Positions 50,688 to 59,273 are shown, counted from the stretch's first letter. The stretch is 64,000 bases of DNA from Promicromonospora sukumoe 327MFSha3.1 (GCF_000385135.1 NZ_ARQM01000011.1:806001-870000); one strand, 5' to 3'. Numbers and translations: made by a program. Notes: generated by a model from the sequence alone, not told the origin.

Positions 50688-51554
50688 ATGAGCATGTCTC
50701 GCCCGGGTGCCGTCCCGAAGGTCCCGACCCTGCCGGCCGGTGACGAGGTCGCCGCGTACTCCACCTACCTGGAGGCGCAGAAAGCGGTCGACTACCTCTC
50801 CGACAACAAGTTCCCCGTCGAGAACGTCACCATCGTGGGCACCGACCTGCGCATGGTCGAGCGGGTCACCGGACGCCTGACCTACGGCCGGGTGGCGCTC
50901 GCGGGCGCCCTCTCGGGCGCGTGGTTCGGTTTCTTCGTCGGCCTGCTGCTGACGCTGTTCTCGGCCTCGTCCGGTTTCCAGGTCATGCTCGCCGGCATCG
51001 CGCTCGGTGCCGGGTTCGGCCTGCTCTTCTCGATCCTGTCCTACGCGTTCACGGGCGGACGGCGCGACTTCACGTCGTCGTCGCAGATCGTCGCCGCGAC
51101 CTACGCGATCCTCTGCGCCCACGAGCACGCGAGCGACGCCCGGGCCATGCTGGTGCAGTCCCCGAGCGGCCTGGGCAAGGCGCGCGGTGCGGCGTCCGTC
51201 GGGTCCCCGGCCGTGCCGGCGCAGCCCGGTGCCCCGGCCGCGCAGGCCCCGGCCGCTGCGCCGACCGCGCCCGCCGCGCCCCGGACGCCGGACCCCCGCT
51301 GGGTCACGCCGTCCGGTGAGCCCCGGTACGGCGCGATGCGGCCTGGTGCTGGTGCTGGTGCTGGTGCGCCGGCCCCGGCCGATGCGCCGGTCCCGCCGTC
51401 GGACGCCCCGGCTGCTCCGGGTGCCGAGGGCGCTCCGGCCCAGCCGCCGGTCCCGCCGTCGGACAACCCGTCCGACCCGCCGGCCGATGCCGAGGACGCT
51501 CCGAAGCCCCACCAGGACAACCCGTACGCGCCGCCGTCGGACGACCAGAAGTAG
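50688..51554 (+). CDS. General stress protein, YflT domain, two membrane helices and Pro/Ala-rich tail
   Basis: A 288-residue protein. The N-terminal YflT/GspM-type domain (AAYSTYLEAQKAVDYLSDNKFPVENVTIVGTDLRMVERVTG) is followed by two Gly-rich helices (LAGALSGAWFGFFVGLLLTL and VMLAGIALGAGFGLLFSIL). After about residue 160 the chain is a Pro/Ala/Gly-rich tail with repeats such as VPPSDAPAAPG and VPPSDNPSDPP. It probably sits in the membrane as a heat/general-stress protein; the exact role is unknown. Three in-frame ATGs (50682, 50688, 50694) compete; 50688 gives the best ribosome-site spacing. It is divergent from the MgtE-like gene. Confidence 0.8.
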   Translation: MSMSRPGAVPKVPTLPAGDEVAAYSTYLEAQKAVDYLSDNKFPVENVTIVGTDLRMVERVTGRLTYGRVALAGALSGAWFGFFVGLLLTLFSASSGFQVMLAGIALGAGFGLLFSILSYAFTGGRRDFTSSSQIVAATYAILCAHEHASDARAMLVQSPSGLGKARGAASVGSPAVPAQPGAPAAQAPAAAPTAPAAPRTPDPRWVTPSGEPRYGAMRPGAGAGAGAPAPADAPVPPSDAPAAPGAEGAPAQPPVPPSDNPSDPPADAEDAPKPHQDNPYAPPSDDQK

Positions 51555-51574
51555 GGGCGCTCCGCTCCGGGCAC

Positions 51575-51642
51575 TGACTTCGGTCGGTTGTCTTGAGACC
51601 GGTCACTCAACCGACCGGTCTCAAGACAACCGACCGAAGTCA
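51575..51642 (+). terminator. Long palindrome after the YflT gene (twin of 52847-52914)
   Basis: Perfect 29-bp arms (51575-51603 and 51614-51642, TGACTTCGGTCGGTTG...) with a 10-nt loop, 20 nt past the stop. Its arms match the palindrome at 52847-52914 except for one base pair changed on both arms. Confidence 0.75.
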
Positions 51643-51679
51643 TTTTCGAGCCGTGCAGGGGACCGAACTCATCACGGGC

Positions 51680-51765
51680 GGCAGGGTCGCGCCACCAAGG
51701 TGAGCTGGCCTGGAGCCCCCGCCGACGGCGCGCCAACAAGGTGAGCTGACCTAAGAGACCCTGCC
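51680..51765. repeat. Direct and inverted repeats in the gap before the AbiEi/DUF559-like gene
   Basis: GCGCCACCAAGGTGAGCTGG and a near-copy with two changes (51689-51711 and 51730-51752) stand in direct repeat, bracketed by GGCAGGGTC (51680-51688) and GACCCTGCC (51757-51765). These and the palindrome fill the 323-nt gap 51555-51877; no gene is seen there. Confidence 0.5.
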
Positions 51766-51877
51766 GACGGCCCGCCAACGCTTCGAGCGCGACCACAGGT
51801 CCCGCAGAGCGGCGTTCGTGCACAGTTCCGCCCGCGCGTCGCCCGCGGGCCCCTGTCCGTGAGGCACCGTCGAGGGC

Positions 51878-52837
51878 ATGGTCGACGTAGAGATCCCGAG
51901 AGTCGCGCTCGCGCTGGAGCAGGACCGCAACGCCCTGGCCACGGCCGCCCGCAAGGGCGACGTCGTCCGGATCCGGCGCGGCGCGTACTGCACGCCCGAC
52001 GACCTGCGGGTCGACGGCGCCGCCCGCGCCCGCGAGGACCGGAACCGGGCGCTGGCCCGCGTGCGCGCCCTGGACTCCCAGCTCCGGGTCGAGCACGTGT
52101 TCAGCCACGCGTCGGCCGCGCTGCTCCACGGCTGCCGCGTCTGGCGGAACCCGCGCGAGACGCACGTCTACCAGCGCTATCGCGCGTCGGGTCACGCCTC
52201 GGCCGACGTGCGCCGACACTCCTGGACGCTCGCCCCCGACGACGTCACCGACGCGGCCGGACTGCCGGTCACCACGCTCGAGCGCACCGTCGTCGACTGC
52301 GCGCGGGCCATGCACCCGCTCGAGGGCCTGGTCGTCGCCGACTCCGCGCTCGCCTCAGGGGCGGAACGCGATGCGCTGCTCGACGTCCTCGCGGCGGGCG
52401 CCGGCCATCGCGGAGCCCGGAGGGCCCGGCTCGTGATCGAGCTGGCCGACGCCGGCGCCCAGTCGGCCTGGGAGACGTGGACCCGGTACGAGCTGCTCCG
52501 CGCCGGGCTGCCGCGGCCGACGACCCAGCTGCCGGTCGAGACCGATCGCGGGCTCTTCCACACCGACCTCGGGTACGGGCAATGGGCCCTGGGCATCGAG
52601 TTCGACGGCCAGGTCAAGTACCGGCCCGACGGCGTCCGACCTGGTCATGATCCCGCGCAGGAGTACCTGCGCGAGAAGGCGCGGGCCGAGGCGATCCGCC
52701 GGGCCGGGGTCACGATCGAGCACGTCACGGCCGCGGACAAGCGCGACGTCCGAGCGCTGCTCGCCAGGCTGACCAGTCACCTCCCGCCGGAGGTGGTCCG
52801 CGCCGCCCGCCCGGACCCATGCTTGCCCCCGAGCTGA
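51878..52837 (+). CDS. AbiEi-antitoxin-like N-domain plus DUF559/Vsr-like nuclease-fold C-domain
   Basis: A 319-residue protein. The N-terminal region (about 15-45; LEQDRNALATAARKGDVVRIRRGAY) resembles the winged-helix AbiEi antitoxin domain. The middle has FSHASAALLHGC and TTLERTVVDCARAM, common in AbiEi-like proteins. The C-terminal segment LGIEFDGQVKY...EYLREKARAEAIRRAGV matches the DUF559/very-short-patch-repair PD-(D/E)xK fold (Glu, Asp, Lys in EFDGQVK). No AbiEii-type toxin is adjacent. Such orphan genes are frequent in actinobacteria; a DNA-linked or defence role is plausible but unproven. Twin palindromes flank it on both sides. Confidence 0.75.
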   Translation: MVDVEIPRVALALEQDRNALATAARKGDVVRIRRGAYCTPDDLRVDGAARAREDRNRALARVRALDSQLRVEHVFSHASAALLHGCRVWRNPRETHVYQRYRASGHASADVRRHSWTLAPDDVTDAAGLPVTTLERTVVDCARAMHPLEGLVVADSALASGAERDALLDVLAAGAGHRGARRARLVIELADAGAQSAWETWTRYELLRAGLPRPTTQLPVETDRGLFHTDLGYGQWALGIEFDGQVKYRPDGVRPGHDPAQEYLREKARAEAIRRAGVTIEHVTAADKRDVRALLARLTSHLPPEVVRAARPDPCLPPS

Positions 52838-52846
52838 TGGCAGAAA

Positions 52847-52914
52847 TGACTTCGGTCGGTTGCCTTGAGACCGGTCGGTCGAATGACCGGTCTCAAGGCA
52901 ACCGACCGAAGTCA
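52847..52914. terminator. Long palindrome between convergent genes (twin of 51575-51642)
   Basis: Perfect 30-bp arms (52847-52876 and 52885-52914) with an 8-nt loop, 9 nt past the AbiEi/DUF559-like stop and 20 nt from the aminopeptidase stop, so it serves both. Confidence 0.75.
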
Positions 52915-52934
52915 GTTGGTGCACTCCAGCAGGC

Positions 52935-54476
52935 TCAGCGCAGCGACGCCATCCAGGCCTCGACGTCCTCCGGGCGGCGGGGCAGCGCCGCCGAGAGGTT
53001 CTCGTACCCGTCCTCGGTGACCAGCACGTCGTCCTCGATGCGCACGCCGATGCCGCGCCACTCCTCCGGCACGGCCAGGTCGTCGGCCTTGAAGTACAGC
53101 CCCGGCTCGATGGTGAACACCATGCCCGGCTCCAGCACGCCGTCGAGGTAGAGCTCGCGGCGCGCCTGCGCGCAGTCGTGGACGTCCAGGCCCAGGTGGT
53201 GCGACGTGCCGTGCACCATCCAGCGGCGGTGCTGCTGGCCGTCCTCGTCGAGCGCCTCGGCGGCGGTGACGCCGTCGGGCAGGAAGCCCCACTCCTCGAG
53301 GCGCGCCGCGATGACCTCCATGGCCGCCGCGTGGATGTCGCGGAACTTGGTGCCCGGCTTCGCGACGGCGAACGCGGCGTCGGCGGCGTCCAGCACCGCC
53401 TGGTAGATCTTGCGCTGGACGTCGGTGTACTCGCCGTCCACGGGCAGCGACCGCGTGACGTCGGCGGTGTAGAGCGAGTCGACCTCGACGCCGCCGTCGA
53501 GCAGCAGCACGTCGCCGGACCGCACCTCGCCGTCGTTGCGGATCCAGTGCAGGGTCGTGGCGTGCTCGCCCGAGGCCGCGATGGTCTCGTAGCCCACGGC
53601 GTTGCCCTCGAGCCGGGCGTGCCCGTCGAAGGTGGTCTCGACGACGCGCTCGCCGCGGCGGTGCTCCTTGGCGGCGGGCAGCGCGCGCACGACGGCCTCG
53701 AAGCCCTCGATGGTGCGCGTGACGGCCTCGCGCATCTGCGCGATCTCGTACTCGTCCTTGACCAGGCGCAGCTCGGAGGTGGCCTCGACGAGCACGTCGT
53801 CGGAGACGATCTGCTCGTCCTCGGTCTCGCCGGCCTCCAGGCGGAGCTCCTCGACGAGGGCCTCGATCGCGTCGTCCGCGCCGCTCACCACGAGCAGCCG
53901 GACGCCGCCGTCGCCCACGTCCTTGGCCAGGGCGTCGCCCAGCTCGTCGATGTGGCGGGCCTCGATGCCGGTCAGCGTCTCGATGTCGGCCAGCGACGGG
54001 CGGGCGCCCACCCAGAACTCGCCGTAGCGCGCGTCGGCGTAGAACTCCTCGTTGTCGCGCGGGGCCAGCGGCCGCACGTAGAGCACGGCGTGGTGGTTCG
54101 AACCGGCGTCGCCGGCGCCGTCCTCGACCGGGTGCAGCACGAGCACGGCGTCGGGCTCGCGGTCCGTGCCCAGGCCGGTGAGGTGCGCGAACGCCGAGTG
54201 CGGCCGGAACCGGTAGTCGGTGTCGTTCGAGCGCTGCTTGAGCGAGCCGGCGGGGACCACGAGGCGGGCGCCGGGGAAGCGCTCCGAGAGCGCGGAGCGG
54301 CGGGCGACGGTGAACGGCGCGGCGTCCGACGGCGTCAGGCCGAGCTCGGCGCGCGGGGCCCACTGCGACATCACGAAGTTCTTGAACGCGGTCGAGGCGG
54401 GGCGGTGCGAACGGTTGGAGCCGCGGTCCGCGGTTCCCTGCTCGTCAGGCTGCGATGGGGTGGTGGGCTCGCTCAT
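52935..54476 (-). CDS. Xaa-Pro aminopeptidase (M24B, aminopeptidase P)
   Basis: Removes N-terminal residues before proline. A 513-residue protein with the AMP_N domain (about 60-200; FRPHSAFAHLTGLG) and a pita-bread catalytic domain with metal ligands in LLLDGGVEVDSLYTADVTRS (two Asp), the HGTSHHLGLDVHD His, TIEPGLYF (Glu) and GVRIEDDVLVTEDG (Glu). It lacks a signal peptide. ATG 54476 lies inside the upstream hydrolase gene: the two overlap by 32 nt in different frames, so translation is probably coupled. Confidence 0.94.
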   Translation of the reverse strand: MSEPTTPSQPDEQGTADRGSNRSHRPASTAFKNFVMSQWAPRAELGLTPSDAAPFTVARRSALSERFPGARLVVPAGSLKQRSNDTDYRFRPHSAFAHLTGLGTDREPDAVLVLHPVEDGAGDAGSNHHAVLYVRPLAPRDNEEFYADARYGEFWVGARPSLADIETLTGIEARHIDELGDALAKDVGDGGVRLLVVSGADDAIEALVEELRLEAGETEDEQIVSDDVLVEATSELRLVKDEYEIAQMREAVTRTIEGFEAVVRALPAAKEHRRGERVVETTFDGHARLEGNAVGYETIAASGEHATTLHWIRNDGEVRSGDVLLLDGGVEVDSLYTADVTRSLPVDGEYTDVQRKIYQAVLDAADAAFAVAKPGTKFRDIHAAAMEVIAARLEEWGFLPDGVTAAEALDEDGQQHRRWMVHGTSHHLGLDVHDCAQARRELYLDGVLEPGMVFTIEPGLYFKADDLAVPEEWRGIGVRIEDDVLVTEDGYENLSAALPRRPEDVEAWMASLR

Positions 54477-55323
54477 GCCCCCCAGTGTTCCACGCAGCCC
54501 GCCCGAAGTCGGCAAGGGCCCGGGTGAGCACCCGGTTGAACGCGTTGGGGGCATCGGTGTTGACGGGGTGCCCCGCCTTCGGCAGCACGACGAGCGCGCC
54601 GTCGCGGGCCGCGGCGAGGTGCCGCTGCTCCTCGATGCGCATCCTGTCGTGCGCGCCGTTGACGAACCAGAGCGGGACCCGTGCGGCTCGCACGTTCGCG
54701 ATCGACGACATGCTCGCGAGGTCCGTCAGCGCGTCCGTGACGACGTCCCAGGTGGGGCGGTGCATCTCGGCGGTCTGCTGCGGGGCGATCTCGAGCCGGC
54801 GCAGGTCCGCGCCGCCGGGGGCGCTCTGCAGCGAGCCGAACGGCATGGCCTCCACGGCGAGCTGCATCCGGTGTACGGCCGGGTGGACCACGCGCCCGCG
54901 CAGGCGGCGGGAGAGATAGACGGCGTTCGCCACCCTCCGCGAGATGTCGCGGTAGAGCCGGACGGGCTTGCCCTTGGGATCGGCCGTGCAGCCGGCGGCC
55001 AGCACGCCCACGAGACGGTCGGTGGTGTCGGGCCGTGCGGCCCAGGCCAGGGACGTGTAGCCGCCCAGGGACAGGCCGACCAGGGCGACAGGTCCGGCGG
55101 GGAGCGACTCCACGGCCTCGTCGACGGCCTCGAAGGCGCCGGCCATGCTGAACCGGTCGTTGCGGCGCGAGCCGTGGGCGGGGAGGTCGACGGCGACGGC
55201 CGCGTGGCCGGCGGCGCGCACGTGCTCGATCTGGTGCTCCCAGATCGCGCCGGAGGCGCGCATGCCGTGGACGAAGACGACGCTCGTGGGGTTGTGGGGC
55301 TGGGTCTCGCGGTTGGTGCTCAT
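54445..55323 (-). CDS. Alpha/beta hydrolase
   Basis: A 292-residue alpha/beta-fold hydrolase. VVFVHGMRASGAIWEHQI holds the oxyanion HG; the nucleophile is Ser85 in LVGLSLGGY; the acid is Asp in FVNGAHDRM; and the His is in KAGHPVN. There is no lid domain signature that points to a substrate. ATG 55323 follows GAAGG at fair spacing. It overlaps the aminopeptidase P gene by 32 nt at its 3' end, forming a two-gene operon, and is divergent from the PHP gene. Confidence 0.88.
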   Translation of the reverse strand: MSTNRETQPHNPTSVVFVHGMRASGAIWEHQIEHVRAAGHAAVAVDLPAHGSRRNDRFSMAGAFEAVDEAVESLPAGPVALVGLSLGGYTSLAWAARPDTTDRLVGVLAAGCTADPKGKPVRLYRDISRRVANAVYLSRRLRGRVVHPAVHRMQLAVEAMPFGSLQSAPGGADLRRLEIAPQQTAEMHRPTWDVVTDALTDLASMSSIANVRAARVPLWFVNGAHDRMRIEEQRHLAAARDGALVVLPKAGHPVNTDAPNAFNRVLTRALADFGRAAWNTGGHERAHHPIAA

Positions 55324-55471
55324 CTTGCCTTCGATGATGCGTTATCGGCGCGGGCGCGTGGCGTACGACGGCGGCGCATGGCGTGAACGTGCTGTGTGGG
55401 CTTGCCGCCGCGCCGTCGCGGGCGTGCTGCACCTCACCACGCCCCGGGCCTCCGGGGGCCCCGGGGATCTC

Positions 55472-55477
55472 TACCCT
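55472..55477 (+). promoter_or_regulatory. -10 box of leaderless PHP gene
   Basis: TACCCT, 6 nt before GTG 55484. Confidence 0.5.
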
Positions 55478-55483
55478 TGTGGA

Positions 55484-56332
55484 GTGATCGACCTCCACAC
55501 GCACTCCACGGCGTCCGACGGCACCGACTCGCCAGCGCGCCTGGTGGAGGTCGCCGCGCGCGCCGGCATCGCCACGCTCGCCATCACGGACCACGACACG
55601 ACGTCGGGCTGGGCCGAGGCCGCCGACGCCGCCGGCCGGTTCGGCGTCGGCCTGGTGCGCGGCGCCGAGATCTCCGCGATCGCCCGGACGGCGGGCTGGG
55701 GCACCGGCGTGCACCTGCTGGCCTACCTGCACGACCCGGCGCACCCCGACCTGCTCGCCGAGACCGAGCGCACGCGCGCCGACCGCGAGTCGCGGGCCCG
55801 GCGCATGGTCGACCTGCTGGCCGAGGACTTCCCGATCACCTGGGACGACCTGCTCGCCCAGACCAAGCCCGGCACCACGCTCGGCCGCCCGCACCTCGCG
55901 GACGCGCTGGTGGCGGCCGGCGTCGTCCGGGACCGGGACGAGGCGTTCGCGACCATCCTGCGCCCGGGCACCAAGTACTACGTGGGCCACTACGCGCCCG
56001 ACGCCGTCGCCGCGGTCCGCGCCGTCCGCGCGGCCGGCGGCGTGCCGGTCTTCGCGCACCCGGGTGCCGACGCCCGCGGCCGGATCGTCCCGGACTCGAC
56101 GATCGAGGAACTCGCGGCGGCCGGGCTCGCGGGGCTCGAGGTGGACCACCGGGACCACACGCCCGACACGCGCCGCCGGCTGCGCGAGGTCGCCGAGTCG
56201 CTGGGCCTGCTGGTCACGGGGTCGAGCGACTTCCACGGGGCGGGCAAGCAGAACCGGATCGGCGAGAACACCACCGCCCCCGGCGTGCTCGAGGCGATCG
56301 CCGCGCAGGGAGCCCTGGAGGTGCTCCGTTGA
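55484..56332 (+). CDS. PHP-domain phosphoesterase (YciV/RnaAM-like)
   Basis: A 282-residue PHP metal-dependent phosphoesterase: IDLHTHSTASDG (HxH), ITDHDT, GAEISA, FAHPG and SSDFHGAGK, the full ligand set. Homologues such as E. coli YciV/RnaAM hydrolyse 3',5'-nucleoside bisphosphates or shorten RNA 5' ends. GTG 55484 is the leaderless start; the open frame upstream to 55145 is antisense to the hydrolase gene. Its stop overlaps the MarC TTG start. Confidence 0.9.
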   Translation: MIDLHTHSTASDGTDSPARLVEVAARAGIATLAITDHDTTSGWAEAADAAGRFGVGLVRGAEISAIARTAGWGTGVHLLAYLHDPAHPDLLAETERTRADRESRARRMVDLLAEDFPITWDDLLAQTKPGTTLGRPHLADALVAAGVVRDRDEAFATILRPGTKYYVGHYAPDAVAAVRAVRAAGGVPVFAHPGADARGRIVPDSTIEELAAAGLAGLEVDHRDHTPDTRRRLREVAESLGLLVTGSSDFHGAGKQNRIGENTTAPGVLEAIAAQGALEVLR

Positions 56333-56964
56333 GCTGGTTCGACGTCGCGCTGTTCACCGAGGTGTTCGTGACGCTCTTCGTGATCATGGACCCGCCGGGA
56401 ACGGTGCCGGTGTTCCTCGCGCTCACGTCGCGCATGACGGCGCAGGACCGCAAGCGGGCCGCGCGCACCGCGATCTTCGTGGCGTTCGGCGTGATCGTCG
56501 TCTTCGCGCTGTTCGGCCAGCTCCTGCTGGAGCACATGGGCATCTCGCTGGCGGCGCTGCAGGCGTCCGGCGGGCTGCTCCTGCTGCTGGTGGCGCTCGA
56601 GCTGCTGATGGGCAAGATGGACGCGGGCGAGACCGAGTCCGGCGGCTCCACCAAGAACGTGGCGCTGGTGCCGCTGGCCACGCCGCTGCTGGCCGGGCCG
56701 GGCACGATCGTCGCGACCATGGTGTTCGTGCAGCAGGGCGTCAGCGCGGGGGAGTCGCCCGTGGGGCACTACGCCTCGATCGGCGTCGGCATCGTGGCGG
56801 TCTGCGTGTGCACGTGGGCGGCGATGCGGTTCGCGGGGCTGGTGCACCGCGTGCTCAAGGACTCCGGCGTCACCCTGGTCACCCGCATCGCGGGTGTGCT
56901 GCTCGCCGCGATCGCCGTGCAGATGATCGCCAACGGCGTCATCGAGTTCGTGCGGACGGTCTAG
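56329..56964 (+). CDS. MarC-family integral membrane protein
   Basis: A 211-residue protein with six hydrophobic helices: TEVFVTLFVIMDPPGTVPVFLAL at the start, VALVPLATPLLAGPGTI in the middle, and RIAGVLLAAIAVQMIANGV at the end, matching MarC (UPF0056). Transport function has never been demonstrated for the family, and the old link to antibiotic resistance is not supported. The start is TTG 56329, overlapping the PHP stop (TTGA), so expression is coupled. The stop is 1 nt from the convergent DUF1905 stop. Confidence 0.92.
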   Translation: MSWFDVALFTEVFVTLFVIMDPPGTVPVFLALTSRMTAQDRKRAARTAIFVAFGVIVVFALFGQLLLEHMGISLAALQASGGLLLLLVALELLMGKMDAGETESGGSTKNVALVPLATPLLAGPGTIVATMVFVQQGVSAGESPVGHYASIGVGIVAVCVCTWAAMRFAGLVHRVLKDSGVTLVTRIAGVLLAAIAVQMIANGVIEFVRTV

Positions 56965-56965
56965 C

Positions 56966-57271
56966 TCAGACGTCGATCGTCTCCAGGGCGACGCGCACCG
57001 GCTTCGCCGGGGCGAGGCCCTCGGCCTCCCGCACCTTCTTCTTCATCGGCAGCACGTAGCCGCCGTCGCTGTCGCTCGGGAACACGGACGTGGTCCACGT
57101 GGTCTTCCCGACCGTGACGCGCACCCGGATCGACCCGAACCCGCGCGGGGGCAGCGGGAGGTCGGCCAGCTCGTCGGACTGCTCCGGCGGCACGGTCACG
57201 AACCACCAGGAGTCGGTCCGGGCCTGCCACTGCCACAGGGGTGCGGCGAACTCGATCTGCACCGTCCCCAT
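56966..57271 (-). CDS. DUF1905 domain protein
   Basis: A 101-residue beta-barrel-like protein: EFAAPLWQWQARTDSWWFVTVPPEQSDEL, RGFGSIRVRVTVGKTTWTTSVFPS, then GGYVLPMKKKVREAEGL and a VRVALETI strand, the DUF1905 consensus. Function unknown. ATG 57271 lacks a Shine-Dalgarno and lies only 2 nt after the palindrome at 57274-57315; an in-frame GTG at 57262 is the alternative. It is downstream of the DEAD-box helicase on the same strand. Confidence 0.85.
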   Translation of the reverse strand: MGTVQIEFAAPLWQWQARTDSWWFVTVPPEQSDELADLPLPPRGFGSIRVRVTVGKTTWTTSVFPSDSDGGYVLPMKKKVREAEGLAPAKPVRVALETIDV

Positions 57272-57273
57272 AC

Positions 57274-57315
57274 TGTCAGACCCACAGGTCACCGGGGTGA
57301 CCTGTGGGTCTGACA
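57274..57315 (-). terminator. Palindrome between the DEAD helicase and DUF1905 genes
   Basis: Perfect 20-bp arms (57274-57293 and 57296-57315, TGTCAGACCCACAGGTCACC) with a 2-nt loop. It is the same family as 12931-12976, with a T:A to A:T swap on both arms. It ends the helicase gene and touches the DUF1905 start. Confidence 0.7.
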
Positions 57316-57320
57316 CATCC

Positions 57321-58979
57321 TTAGGAGTCGGCCTGGGTGCCGTCCGCCGGGCGGCCGCCGCGCGTGCGGCGGCGGTTGCGGCTCCGACGACGGCGCTGGC
57401 CGTCCTCGTCGCCGGCCGACGCCGGACGGTCGGCCGCCGGGCCGCTGTCGCCCGCGGCGGCACGGGGCTCGCCGTGCGAGCCGCCCTGGCGCGGTCCGCC
57501 GGAGCGGCTGCCACCCGAACGGCCACCGCCGGAGCGGCTGCCGCCCGACCGGCCGCCGCCCGAGCGCGAGCCGCTGTTGCGCTTGCCCGTCTCGCCCAGG
57601 TCCTCGAGCTCCTCGGCGTCCAGGCCGGCCAGGTGCTGCGCGGAGCGCGGCAGACGGCCCTTGGTGCCCTCGGGGATGTTCAGGTCGCTGAACAGGTGCG
57701 GCGAGGTGGAGTAGGTCTCGACCGGCTCGGGGAAGCCGACGTCCAGCGCCTTGTCGATGAGCGACCAGCGCGGCACGTCGTCCCAGTCGACGAACGTGAC
57801 GGCGGTGCCCGTGTTGCCGGCGCGGCCGGTGCGGCCCACGCGGTGCAGGTAGGTGCGCTCGTCCTCGGGGCACTGGTAGTTGACCACGTGGGTCACGTCC
57901 TCGACGTCGATGCCGCGGGCGGCGACGTCGGTGGCGACCAGCACGTCGATCTTCCCGTTGCGGAACGCGCGCAGCGCCTGCTCGCGGGCGCCCTGGCCCA
58001 GGTCGCCGTGGATGGCGCCGGCGGCGAAGCCGCGCGACTGCAGCTCCTCGGCGACCTTGGCGGCCGTGCGCTTGGTCCGCGCGAACACGATGCTGCGGCC
58101 GCGGCCCTCGGACTGGAGCAGCCGCGCCAGCACCTCGACCTTGTCCAGCGCGTGGGCGCGGTACACGACCTGCTTGATGTTCTTGACGGTCGCGCCCTCG
58201 TCGTCCGGCTCGGCGGCGCGGATGTGCGTGGGCTGCTTCATGTAGCGGCGGGCCATCGAGACGACGGCACCCGGCATGGTCGCGCTGAACAGCATGGTGT
58301 GCCGCTGCGCGGGGGTGCGGGCCAGGATCTTCTCGACGTCGGGCAGGAACCCGAGGTCGAGCATCTCGTCGGCCTCGTCGAGCACCACGGTCGCCGCGCG
58401 CAGCAGCGTGAGGTGCCCCTGGTTGAGCAGGTCGATCATGCGGCCGGGCGTGCCCACCACGACGTCGACGCCGGACTTCAGCGCCTCGATCTGCGGCTCG
58501 TAGGCGCGGCCGCCGTAGACCTGCACGATGCGGACGCTGCGCTTGGCCGACGCGGTGCCCAGGTCGTTCGCGACCTGGACCGCGAGCTCGCGGGTCGGTA
58601 CCACGACGACCGCCTGCGGCTTGCCGGGGGCGACGAGCTCGTCGTAGCCCGCCTCGCCCGGGGCCACGACACGGTGCAGCAGCGGGACGCCGAAACCGAG
58701 CGTCTTGCCGGTACCGGTCTTGGCCTGGCCGATGATGTCGTGCCCGCTCATCGCGACAGGCAGCGTCATGGCCTGGATGGGGAACGGGTGGGTGATGCCC
58801 GACTCCTGCAGCGCGGCGACGATCTCGGGGCGGACGCCGAAGTCCGCGAACGTCACGTTCTGCGCCTGGATGGCGGACGGGGTGGAGTAGTCGGGCCCCG
58901 AGGCCACGGTGGGCTCGGGGTCGGTCACGGAGGCCGCGCTCGCGGCCGGGGTGTCTGTGGTAGTCACTGGCGCCTTCAT
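57321..58979 (-). CDS. DEAD-box RNA helicase with RGG-like tail
   Basis: A 552-residue ATP-dependent RNA helicase. Q-motif (TFADFGVRPEIVAALQESGITHPFPIQ), Walker A AKTGTGKT, PTRELA, DEAD box VVLDEADEML, SAT, ATDVAARGIDV and HRVGRTGRAG are all present. The C-terminal 100 residues contain RSGGGRSGGSRSGG repeats and an Arg-rich RRRRSRNRRRTRGG end, which bind RNA nonspecifically. This RhlE/CsdA-like type aids ribosome assembly or RNA decay. Start ATG 58979, or GTG 58967 with AAGG 6 nt upstream. A long gene-free leader precedes it. Confidence 0.93.
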   Translation of the reverse strand: MKAPVTTTDTPAASAASVTDPEPTVASGPDYSTPSAIQAQNVTFADFGVRPEIVAALQESGITHPFPIQAMTLPVAMSGHDIIGQAKTGTGKTLGFGVPLLHRVVAPGEAGYDELVAPGKPQAVVVVPTRELAVQVANDLGTASAKRSVRIVQVYGGRAYEPQIEALKSGVDVVVGTPGRMIDLLNQGHLTLLRAATVVLDEADEMLDLGFLPDVEKILARTPAQRHTMLFSATMPGAVVSMARRYMKQPTHIRAAEPDDEGATVKNIKQVVYRAHALDKVEVLARLLQSEGRGRSIVFARTKRTAAKVAEELQSRGFAAGAIHGDLGQGAREQALRAFRNGKIDVLVATDVAARGIDVEDVTHVVNYQCPEDERTYLHRVGRTGRAGNTGTAVTFVDWDDVPRWSLIDKALDVGFPEPVETYSTSPHLFSDLNIPEGTKGRLPRSAQHLAGLDAEELEDLGETGKRNSGSRSGGGRSGGSRSGGGRSGGSRSGGPRQGGSHGEPRAAAGDSGPAADRPASAGDEDGQRRRRSRNRRRTRGGRPADGTQADS

Positions 58980-59227
58980 CTCTAGCGGCGCGGTGGGCCC
59001 TCGTGGCCCGGCGATCGCGCCTTCGTGCGGCAGCCGATCGTGAAAATCATCGCGCGCCGGGCAGGGGGCCCAGGCTGCGCGTCCTGTCGGCGGCCTCGCA
59101 GGGAGGCCGGAGAAAGGCTCGGGGGTCGGAACGTGACGACCGGGCAACCGATGTACAGCATTGATGGTACGCGCACGATGTTTCGCGGTGGTTAGCGAAA
59201 CGCGTCCTGCGCCCTGTTAGTAATGAA
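58980..59227 (-). other. Gene-free leader upstream of the DEAD-box helicase
   Basis: About 250 nt with no credible ORF. It contains a GTTTCGC/GCGAAAC inverted repeat (59180-59201, 8-nt loop), several GC hairpins, and a pyrimidine-rich GATTTTCACG patch near 59040-59050. A long structured 5' UTR, possibly autoregulatory as for other RNA-helicase genes, is possible but unproven. Confidence 0.35.
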
Positions 59228-59273
59228 CGCCACGTGACGGAGGGCCCTCGCGGGCGCCGTCCGCCACGTGGCG
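59228..59273 (-). terminator. Palindrome after the DUF3107 gene
   Basis: CGCCACGTGACGG (59228-59240) faces CCGTCCGCCACGTGGCG (59257-59273); the pairing has a small bulge. It lies 17 nt past the DUF3107 stop. Confidence 0.6.

Noticed and set aside
51680-51765. Direct repeats as a CRISPR or integration site
   Set aside because: Only two imperfect copies, one spacer, no cas or integrase gene.
58982-59176. 64-codon frame in the helicase leader
   Set aside because: No ribosome site and Arg/Pro-rich shadow composition; treated as untranslated leader.
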